NCBI GenBank assembly: GCA_902573585.1
Contig: CACGKH010000006.1
Location: 1-48,741, forward strand
Reading direction: 5' to 3'
Length of the DNA stretch: 48,741 nt
Source of the DNA: an uncultured Pelagibacteraceae bacterium
GTDB taxonomy: Bacteria; Pseudomonadota; Alphaproteobacteria; Pelagibacterales; Pelagibacteraceae
Made by a program: the position numbers and the translations under genes. The notes below the pieces were generated by a model. The model was not told where the DNA came from. It saw only the letters and a list, made by a program, of their open reading frames with translations, and did no database searches. Shown here piece after piece: positions 41,302 to 48,741 of the stretch; within the stretch, counting starts at the first letter, position 1; each line of letters starts with the position of its first letter.

Positions 41302-41321
41302 TCTAGATTTTAAATATAATT

Positions 41322-41355
41322 AAAAGGCCTGGTATTTTTACCGGGCCTTTTTTTT
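41322..41355 (+). terminator. Terminator hairpin between TRAP SBP and permease
   Basis: AAAAGGCCTGGTA-TTTT-TACCGGGCCTTTT (one G-T) then T run. Confidence 0.85.
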
Positions 41356-41372
41356 ATGATAAGATAAAATTA

Positions 41373-43709
41373 ATGAGTAAGTCTTTTAGTGAAAAAATTA
41401 AAAGTAGAATAAATGAAGATTTATCTCCTACGAGAAATCTGACTGGAATACATTTGAAGATAGTTGCAGCTATTGCAATCATTTGGTCTTTATTTCAACT
41501 TTGGTATGCTTCTCCATTTCCTTTTATGTTTAATTTTGGAATGTTTAAGGGGTTGCCTGCAAGGGCTATCCATCTAGGATTTGCTTTATGCTTAGCTTTT
41601 TTAATCTACCCAATTTCAAAGGGAAAAAAAATTTCTTTTTTTGATATAATAATTAGTTTTTTAGGTGCAATTGTTTGTCTTTATATTTATTTTTTTTACG
41701 ACCAACTAGTTGATAGAGGTGGAGTATTACTAAGCATAAGTATTAGTGAAAATTTGAGTTTACCGGTGGAGTTAATAATAGGTAGTTTCGGAATTTTAAT
41801 TCTTTTAGAGGCAACAAGAAGGGCAATTGGTTTACCTTTGGTAATTATCGCAATTTGTTTTTTATTATTCTCATATTTTGGGAGATATGCTCCTGAGATT
41901 ATTTCTCATGGAGGATTATCATTAAATAGGTTAGTGGGCTTTCAATGGTTGGATCAAGAGGCAATTTTTGGGATACCAATAGGTGTTTCAGTTGATTTTA
42001 TTTTTTTATTTGTATTATTTGGAGCACTTTTAGAAACAGCTGGAGGAGGCAAATATTTTTTAGATTTAGCCTTTGCAATGGTTGGCAAAATGAGAGGTGG
42101 TCCAGCCAAAGCGGCAATTCTTGGATCTGGTATGACAGGATTGATTTCGGGCTCTTCAATTGCCAATACAGTTACAACAGGTACTTTTACAATTCCAATA
42201 ATGAAAAAAACTGGTTTTTCTGGAGAGAAAGCAGGGGCAATCGAGGTTTCCTCATCTGTAAATGGTCAGATAATGCCACCTGTTATGGGTGCAGCAGCAT
42301 TTGTAATGGCTAGTTTTATTGGTGTTACTTATTTTGAGGTTGTTAAACACGCTTTTTTACCTGCTATAATTTCATATATAGCTTTATTCTATATCTCGCA
42401 TTTAGAAGCTCTTAAATTAAATCTAAAAGGGATGGAAGATTCAGATGTGCCAAATTTGAAAAGAACTTTTTTGTCTGGTTTACATTTTTTAATTCCAATA
42501 TTCGTATTAATATACATGCTAGTTTATCTAAGGTTTACAGCGTCATATTCAATTTTTTATGCAACAATTTCTTTAATATTTGTAAATTTAATTAATAAGA
42601 TAATCAAAGTTAGTGATTATAAAAATGCATTAAAAGACTGGTTCAACCAAACAATTATAGGTTTTGAAAAAGGTGCATTAAACATGGTTGGAGTTGGAAT
42701 TGCGATTGCTACAGCTGGTATAATTGTGGGTGCTGTTGGATCAACAGGGTTAAGCACAAACTTAATAATTGTAATCGAGTCAATTGCTAAAGATAATGTA
42801 GTAATTTTATTATTTTTAACAATTATATTATGTTTGTTACTAGGGATGGGTTTACCAACAACAGCAAATTATGTAGTTGTTGCATCTTTAATGGCGACTG
42901 TTTTGGTTGATGTAGGTAATGCTTCAGGATTTATATTTCCACTAATAGCAGTTCATTTATTTGTTTTTTACTTTGGTTTAATGGCTGATGTAACTCCTCC
43001 TGTTGGACTCGCATCTTACGCAGCAGCAGCTATTTCTGGTGGTGATCCGCTTAAAACTGGTGTCCAGGCATTCTGGTATAGTTTGAGAACAGGAATTTTA
43101 CCAATAGTTTTTCTTTTTAACCATGAGCTTCTTTTGATAGGAATAGAAAATATTTGGCATGGACTGACAGTAATTATTACATCTTTAGTAGGTATTTTAG
43201 TATTTACCTCTGCTACTCAAGGGTGGTTTATAAATAAATTAAGATGGTACGAAATAATTATTTTTTTATTTATTTCTATTTCCTTGTTATCACCAGAGTT
43301 TGTATTAAATAAATTTTATCCTAAATATAATTATATTGATATCAGCAAGATAAATAAAACAAAATTAGACCCAAAAAAAGAAGTTCAATTTAAAGTAACA
43401 AGAATTTCTGAGTATGGTGAAAGATATAAATTATTTGTCATTAACAAAGATACTTTTAAAGAAGAATATAATATTGAAGAGTATGGAATGAGCGTTATTA
43501 GGGAAAATGAAAAGTATATCGTTGATACACTCAAATGGAATGGGAATGCTAAAAAAAGTGGATTTGAAATGGGAGATTATATAAATGAGCTTAAAATAGA
43601 AAACGCTGATAGACCTTCTAAAACAATTATTTATCCATTAGCAATACTTTTATTATTCATTTTTGGTTTTTTTAATTCAAGAAGAACAAGTTTAACCGCC
43701 AGGCCCTAA
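41373..43709 (+). CDS. TRAP transporter fused 4TM/12TM permease with DUF3394/PDZ-like C-terminal region
   Basis: GSGMTGLISGSSIANTVTTGTFTIPIMKKTGFSGEKAGAIEVSSSVNGQIMPPVMGAAAFVMA; LLGMGLPTTANYVVVASL; soluble C-terminal insert before last TM. Confidence 0.92.
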   Translation: MSKSFSEKIKSRINEDLSPTRNLTGIHLKIVAAIAIIWSLFQLWYASPFPFMFNFGMFKGLPARAIHLGFALCLAFLIYPISKGKKISFFDIIISFLGAIVCLYIYFFYDQLVDRGGVLLSISISENLSLPVELIIGSFGILILLEATRRAIGLPLVIIAICFLLFSYFGRYAPEIISHGGLSLNRLVGFQWLDQEAIFGIPIGVSVDFIFLFVLFGALLETAGGGKYFLDLAFAMVGKMRGGPAKAAILGSGMTGLISGSSIANTVTTGTFTIPIMKKTGFSGEKAGAIEVSSSVNGQIMPPVMGAAAFVMASFIGVTYFEVVKHAFLPAIISYIALFYISHLEALKLNLKGMEDSDVPNLKRTFLSGLHFLIPIFVLIYMLVYLRFTASYSIFYATISLIFVNLINKIIKVSDYKNALKDWFNQTIIGFEKGALNMVGVGIAIATAGIIVGAVGSTGLSTNLIIVIESIAKDNVVILLFLTIILCLLLGMGLPTTANYVVVASLMATVLVDVGNASGFIFPLIAVHLFVFYFGLMADVTPPVGLASYAAAAISGGDPLKTGVQAFWYSLRTGILPIVFLFNHELLLIGIENIWHGLTVIITSLVGILVFTSATQGWFINKLRWYEIIIFLFISISLLSPEFVLNKFYPKYNYIDISKINKTKLDPKKEVQFKVTRISEYGERYKLFVINKDTFKEEYNIEEYGMSVIRENEKYIVDTLKWNGNAKKSGFEMGDYINELKIENADRPSKTIIYPLAILLLFIFGFFNSRRTSLTARP

Positions 43710-44135
43710 ATCTGAAGGTTTAACTTTTAAAATTTTCCAAACACCAGAGGCTGATGTTATAATTTTATCATTACATTTTAATTCACAAAATAAAAATACT
43801 AATGTTTTTGTTTTTTTAAGAATTTTTACGTGACCAATTATTTTATCACCTACTTTTGATGTTCCAATAAATTTTAGGTCTAATGAAATAGTTACACAAG
43901 GTGCATTATCAGCTGAACGGTGCGCTGCTGTTCCTGCTCCAGCATCTATTAAAGCTGACAAGTATCCACCATGTGTAATACCAGCAGCATTTAAATGATT
44001 TTCATTAATAGTGGATTTAAATTCGTATTCAGTATTTGAAATATTTCTAAACTCAACACCTCCGTTGTGTTTCATAAAACCTGGCTTCAAACTAATTTGT
44101 TCAAATTTTTCAGACATATTTTTTTTATAGTACAA
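43692..44135 (-). CDS. PaaI-type hotdog-fold thioesterase
   Basis: NAAGITHGGYLSALIDAGAGTAAHRS, VTISLDLKFIGTSKVGDKI. Confidence 0.88.
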   Translation of the reverse strand: MYYKKNMSEKFEQISLKPGFMKHNGGVEFRNISNTEYEFKSTINENHLNAAGITHGGYLSALIDAGAGTAAHRSADNAPCVTISLDLKFIGTSKVGDKIIGHVKILKKTKTLVFLFCELKCNDKIITSASGVWKILKVKPSDLGPGG

Positions 44136-44223
44136 ATGTTAAGATTAATAAAATTATAAAAATAATTATAAAAAAATATATTACGGACATCTGAAGAGAA
44201 GCTTTAATTAACCAATTGAACAT
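44125..44223 (-). CDS. Possible 32-aa hydrophobic microprotein MFNWLIKASLQMSVIYFFIIIFIILLILTFVL
   Basis: ORF in gap between tRNA-Arg and thioesterase gene; one TM; could be chance in AT-rich DNA. Confidence 0.35.
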   Translation of the reverse strand: MFNWLIKASLQMSVIYFFIIIFIILLILTFVL

Positions 44224-44238
44224 AATAATACCTTTTAT

Positions 44239-44315
44239 TGGTGCGCCTGCTAGGAGTCGAACCCAGAACCTCCTGGTCCGTAGCCAAGCGCTCTATCCAG
44301 TTGAGCTACAGGCGC
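44239..44315 (-). tRNA. tRNA-Arg (anticodon ACG), CCA encoded
   Basis: Reverse complement GCGCCTGTAGCTCAACTGGATAGAGCGCTTGGCTACGGACCAGGAGGTTCTGGGTTCGACTCCTAGCAGGCGCACCA folds as cloverleaf. Confidence 0.95.
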
Positions 44316-44386
44316 ATTTTAATTTTATTTAATTATAGTATATTAATTTTTAGTGTATTTTAATCATAAGACAAATTTAAAATTTT

Positions 44387-45562
44387 ATGAGTAATAAATC
44401 AAAAGAAGTAGTCATTGTTAATGCAGTCAGAACACCGATAGGTGCTTACAAAGGTTCATTAAAAAATATAAAATCTCATCATCTAGGCTCAATAGTCATA
44501 AAAGAAGTTTTAAAAAGATCTAATTTTGACAAAGATGAAATTGATGAAGTTATTATGGGTCAGGTGTTGACCGCGGGTGCTGGTCAAAATCCAGCAAGAC
44601 AAGCCGCCATAAATGCTGGTATACCATTTTCAAAACCAGCACATATAATCAATCAAGTCTGTGGATCTGGACTTAGAGCAGTCATATCAGGTTACCAATC
44701 AATTAAATTAGGTGATGCAACAAATATAATTTCTGGAGGTCAGGAAAATATGTCCATAGCTCCACATTCAATTTTCTATCGAGATGAAAAAAAATTTTCA
44801 GAGGATAAATTACTAGATACAATGATTAATGATGGATTAATAGATGCTTTTAATAATTATCATATGGGTGTTACAGCTGAAAACGTTGCAAAAAAATTTG
44901 ATATATCAAGACAAGATCAAGATGAATTTGCATTAAATTCTCAAAAAAAAACAGAAGCAGCTATTCTAAAAAATAAATTTGATGATGAGTTAATTAAGAT
45001 AAACCAAGATGGAAGTATTTTAGAAAAAGATGAGCATCCAAGAATGGGTTTAGAATTAACTGATTTAGAAAAATTAAAAACAGTTTTTAAAGAAAATGGT
45101 ACAGTTACACCAGGAAACTCTTCAGGAATAAATGATGGAGCTGCAGCATTGTTGTTAACTACTTTAGAAGAGGCTGAAAAAAAATCTATTAAACCATTAG
45201 CAAAAATAGTGTCTTGGGCTTCAGTAGGAATAGATCCTGCTTTAATGGGATTGGGTCCTATAGAAGCTGTTTGTGAAGCAATTAAAAAGGCAAAATGGAA
45301 CTTAGATGAAATTGATTTATTTGAAATAAATGAAGCTTTTGCTGCTCAAAGTATTGCGGTAATTCGCGAACTAAGGATTGATCAAAAAAAAGTAAATGTA
45401 AATGGTGGAGCCATTGCTCTTGGTCATCCTATCGGAGCCTCAGGAGCTAGAATATTGGTTACCTTAGTACATGAGTTGATAAGACAAAATAAAAATAAAG
45501 GATGTGCAACACTTTGTATAGGTGGAGGAATGGGTATAGCTTTATGTATCGAGAAAATTTAG
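44387..45562 (+). CDS. Acetyl-CoA acetyltransferase (thiolase)
   Basis: NAVRTPIGAYKGSLK, NQVCGSGLRAVISGYQSI, NVNGGAIALGHPIGASGARIL, GCATLCIGGGMGIAL. Confidence 0.96.
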   Translation: MSNKSKEVVIVNAVRTPIGAYKGSLKNIKSHHLGSIVIKEVLKRSNFDKDEIDEVIMGQVLTAGAGQNPARQAAINAGIPFSKPAHIINQVCGSGLRAVISGYQSIKLGDATNIISGGQENMSIAPHSIFYRDEKKFSEDKLLDTMINDGLIDAFNNYHMGVTAENVAKKFDISRQDQDEFALNSQKKTEAAILKNKFDDELIKINQDGSILEKDEHPRMGLELTDLEKLKTVFKENGTVTPGNSSGINDGAAALLLTTLEEAEKKSIKPLAKIVSWASVGIDPALMGLGPIEAVCEAIKKAKWNLDEIDLFEINEAFAAQSIAVIRELRIDQKKVNVNGGAIALGHPIGASGARILVTLVHELIRQNKNKGCATLCIGGGMGIALCIEKI

Positions 45563-45675
45563 GAATTAATTTTTCCGTATTTTTCTTCTAATAAAATTTT
45601 TTGTATCCAAGTTCTAGCATCTATATAGGTACTAACTTTTGGTTGAATTAGTGCTTTTAATAACTTTTTAATCAT
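45559..45675 (-). CDS. Possible 38-aa protein MIKKLLKALIQPKVSTYIDARTWIQKILLEEKYGKINS (missing from track)
   Basis: ORF with mixed composition, convergent with thiolase (4-nt overlap). Confidence 0.45.
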   Translation of the reverse strand: MIKKLLKALIQPKVSTYIDARTWIQKILLEEKYGKINS

Positions 45676-45773
45676 TTTTGAAGCATGCACCTAAAGAGTG
45701 TCTAAAAATTGGACAGAATGTGTTAGAATTTGCAATTAAGTGAATTTTTATGGTGTATAAGACTAAAAAATAA

Positions 45774-48741
45774 ATGACAGAAAAATTATTAGTTCCTGAC
45801 ATTGGTGATTTTGAAAATGTAGAAGTAATTGAACTTCTGGTTAAAGAAGGTCAAGAAATTCAAAAGAATGATCCTGTTATAACAATAGAAAGTGATAAAT
45901 CTAGTGTTGAGATACCATCAACTTTTTCTGGCAAAATAGAATCTCTAAAAGTGAAAGTTGGGGACAAAGTTTCAAAGGGAGATTTAATACTTAATATATC
46001 TAATTCTAATCAATCACTATCTACCTCGCAAATCATTCCAAAAGATACTGAGAATTTGATAAAAGAAGCTGAAAATTCATTAGAAAAAAATCAAAATCAA
46101 AATCAAAAACCAAAAATTGAAAAAAAGGAAAAACCTATAATTCAAGTTATTAAAGAAAATGATTTGGATCCATTAGAGACTAATGAATGGCTCGAGTCTT
46201 TGTCAGCAGTGATTGAAAAAGATGGTAATCAAAGGGCTCATTATTTAATAAAAGAATTAATTAACAAGGCTTATATGGAGGGAGCTAATATTCCTTATAC
46301 TCAAAGCACTCCTTATATAAATACAATACCAGTCAATGAGGAAAAAAAGTCAAATGGAGATCAAAACATAGAGAGAAAAATTAGGTCCTTAATTAGATGG
46401 AATGCAGCAGCGATGGTTGTAAGAGCTAATAAAAAGTTTCCTGAATTAGGAGGACACATAGGAACGTTTGCATCTGCAGCAACGCTATACGATGTGGGAA
46501 TGAATCATTTTTGGAGAGCTAAGAATAATAAGTTTGGAGGAGATTTGGTTTATTTCCAAGGACATAGTGCACCAGGGATGTATGCCAGAGCATTTCTTGA
46601 AGGTAGACTAAACGAAAAACAATTAGATAGTTTTAGACAAGAAGTTAATCCAGGTGGTTTATCCTCTTATCCTCATCCTTGGTTGATGCCAAATTTTTGG
46701 CAGTTCCCTACTGTTTCAATGGGATTGGGTCCAATGTTAGCAATTTATCAAGCAAGATATATGAAATATTTAATTAACAGAGGTTTAATTAAGGATGAAG
46801 GTAGAAAAGTTTGGGCTTTTTTAGGAGATGGTGAAATGGATGAGCCTGAGTCTTTAGGTGCAATAGGATTGGCTGCTAGAGAGAATTTAGATAATTTAAT
46901 TTTTGTAGTGAATTGTAATCTACAAAGATTAGACGGACCTGTTCGTGGTAACGGGAAAATTATACAAGAGTTAGAAGGAATTTTTAGGGGTGCTGGATGG
47001 AATGTAATTAAAGTAATTTGGGGTTCTTATTGGGACCCCTTGTTAGCCAATGATAAAACAGGTCATCTAGTTAAAACTATGAATGAAACAGTAGATGGTG
47101 AATATCAAGCTATGAAGGCAAGAAATGGAGCTTATGTTAGGGAAAAATTTTTTGGAAAATATCAAGAAACAATAGATCTAGTATCAAATCTTTCAGACAA
47201 AGATATTTGGAGATTGAATAGAGGTGGGCATGACCCCCATAAAGTTTTTGCGGCTTATGACAAAGCTATAAAAAATATCGGTAGCCCAACAGTTGTAATT
47301 GCAAAAACCATTAAAGGTTATGGAATGGGCAAAAGTGGTGAAAGTGTTAATACCACACATCAAACTAAAAAATTGGATATAGATGATCTTATGTATTATA
47401 GAGATAGGTTTGATGTTCCTTTAACTGACAAACAAGTGAAGAACATTGAGTATTACAAACCTGATCAAAATTCTCCAGAAATAAAATACATTAAAGAAAA
47501 AAGACTTAAGCTAGGAGGCTTTATTCCAGAGAGAACGACCTATGCGAAACCTATAAAAGCACCTCCCAAAAATATTTTTGATAATATGAAAGTCTCAACT
47601 GGCTCTAAAGAAATGTCTACAACAATGGCATTAGTTAGAATGTTAACAAACTTATTAAGAGATAAAAATGTTGCACCAAGATTAGTCCCTATAATTCCAG
47701 ATGAAGCTAGAACATTTGGTATGGAAGGTTTTTTTCAAAAAATTGGTATTTACGCACATGAGGGTCAAAAATACGAACCAGAAGATTCTGCTCAATTAAG
47801 TTCATACAGAGAAGATAGAAGTGGACAAGTTCTAGAAGAGGGAATTAATGAAGCTGGAGCAATGTCTTCATGGATTGCTGCAGGAACCTCATACACAAAT
47901 CATGATATTGAAATGATACCAATTTATCTTTTCTATTCTATGTTTGGATTTCAAAGAATTGGTGATTTTGCCTGGGCAGGCGCAGATAGTCAATCTAGAG
48001 GATTTTTAATAGGCGCAACAGCTGGAAGAACAACACTTGCAGGTGAAGGATTGCAACATCAGGATGGCCACAGTCATCTTTTAGCATCCACAATACCAAA
48101 TTGTATCTCCTATGATCCAACTTTTCATTATGAACTTGCGGTAATTTTTAGAGAAGGATTGAGACGAATGCATGAAAAAAAAGAAAATATTTTTTATTAT
48201 ATTACAACCATGAATGAAAATTACCCTCATCCTTCAATTCCAAAAGATAAATCATCTGAAGAGGGAATTTTAAAAGGTATGTATAAAATTAGAGAATTTA
48301 ACAAATATAAAAAAACAAAAATTCAATTTTTAGGCTCAGGAACAATTTTAAGAGAAATGATAGCAGGAGCAGAAATTCTACAAAAAGAGTATCAAATTGA
48401 TAGTGAAGTTTGGAGTGTAACTAGCTTTAACGAGCTAAGAAGGGATGGTTTAGAGATTGAAAGATTTAATCTTTTAAATCCAGATAAAGAACCTAAAAAA
48501 TCCTATGTTGAAAAATGTTTAGGTAAAACAGAAGGACCAATATTGGCTGCTTCTGATTATATGAGAATGAATTCAGATCAAATAAGACCATACGTTAATA
48601 AAAGCTTTTATTCTCTAGGAACAGATGGTTTTGGTAGAAGTGATACAAGAAAAAATTTAAGAAAATTTTTTGAAGTCGATAAAGAGCATATTGTTACATA
48701 CGGTTTGAGTGTTCTTGCTAAAGAACAGCTCGTAGCTTCTA
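45774..48741 (+). CDS. aceE: Pyruvate dehydrogenase E1 component (homodimeric AceE type) with N-terminal lipoyl domain; 3' end beyond window; absent from track
   Basis: Frame translated by eye without stops. Lipoyl domain MTEKLLVPDIGDFENVEVIELLVKEGQ..ITIESDKSSVEIPS; E1 GGHIGTFASAATLYDVGMNHFWRA, WAFLGDGEMDEPESLGAIGLAARENLDNLIFVVNCNLQRLDGPVRGNGKIIQELE. Confidence 0.95.
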   Translation, partial: MTEKLLVPDIGDFENVEVIELLVKEGQEIQKNDPVITIESDKSSVEIPSTFSGKIESLKVKVGDKVSKGDLILNISNSNQSLSTSQIIPKDTENLIKEAENSLEKNQNQNQKPKIEKKEKPIIQVIKENDLDPLETNEWLESLSAVIEKDGNQRAHYLIKELINKAYMEGANIPYTQSTPYINTIPVNEEKKSNGDQNIERKIRSLIRWNAAAMVVRANKKFPELGGHIGTFASAATLYDVGMNHFWRAKNNKFGGDLVYFQGHSAPGMYARAFLEGRLNEKQLDSFRQEVNPGGLSSYPHPWLMPNFWQFPTVSMGLGPMLAIYQARYMKYLINRGLIKDEGRKVWAFLGDGEMDEPESLGAIGLAARENLDNLIFVVNCNLQRLDGPVRGNGKIIQELEGIFRGAGWNVIKVIWGSYWDPLLANDKTGHLVKTMNETVDGEYQAMKARNGAYVREKFFGKYQETIDLVSNLSDKDIWRLNRGGHDPHKVFAAYDKAIKNIGSPTVVIAKTIKGYGMGKSGESVNTTHQTKKLDIDDLMYYRDRFDVPLTDKQVKNIEYYKPDQNSPEIKYIKEKRLKLGGFIPERTTYAKPIKAPPKNIFDNMKVSTGSKEMSTTMALVRMLTNLLRDKNVAPRLVPIIPDEARTFGMEGFFQKIGIYAHEGQKYEPEDSAQLSSYREDRSGQVLEEGINEAGAMSSWIAAGTSYTNHDIEMIPIYLFYSMFGFQRIGDFAWAGADSQSRGFLIGATAGRTTLAGEGLQHQDGHSHLLASTIPNCISYDPTFHYELAVIFREGLRRMHEKKENIFYYITTMNENYPHPSIPKDKSSEEGILKGMYKIREFNKYKKTKIQFLGSGTILREMIAGAEILQKEYQIDSEVWSVTSFNELRRDGLEIERFNLLNPDKEPKKSYVEKCLGKTEGPILAASDYMRMNSDQIRPYVNKSFYSLGTDGFGRSDTRKNLRKFFEVDKEHIVTYGLSVLAKEQLVAS

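Noticed and set aside
1-48741. CRISPR arrays, IS elements, prophage genes
   Set aside because: None recognised on reading both strands; no regularly spaced repeats, transposase or phage proteins.

Overview
This 48.7 kb window is AT-rich, gene-dense bacterial chromosome. Protein content and gene order look like a SAR11/Pelagibacterales-type alphaproteobacterium; this is inferred from gene families and streamlining, with no database search. It is almost entirely housekeeping DNA: phoH-ybeY-lnt-metK; nusA-infB-rbfA-rpsO-pnp; fabA-fabB-fabI (minus); an Irr/rubrerythrin/CCG-Fe-S/DUF3501 block; mutM/ubiE/ubiB/coaBC/dut; rpsT-dnaA-dnaN; lptM-lysA-argH; dsbB/coq7; two tRNAs; an acyl-CoA synthetase; carD-fdxA-TerB-helicase; a TAXI-TRAP transporter; a thiolase; and a lipoyl-fused aceE that runs off the end. 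I see no phage, IS element, CRISPR array or defence island. Main points for a second look: (1) a free-standing 25-aa protein made almost only of Lys/Arg/Ala (34663-34740), with its own leader hairpin and terminator; (2) two essential genes (ybeY, nusA) broken at poly-A tracts in the same direction, each restored by one fewer A; (3) a repeated TTTAGAAnnATTATA motif in front of irr and rubrerythrin, probably an Irr/iron operator; (4) a lipoyl domain fused to the N-terminus of pyruvate dehydrogenase E1; (5) terminator-like hairpins just upstream of the nusA and TRAP permease start codons; (6) several small ORFs missing from the ORF track, including LptM and a 39-aa membrane microprotein after pnp.
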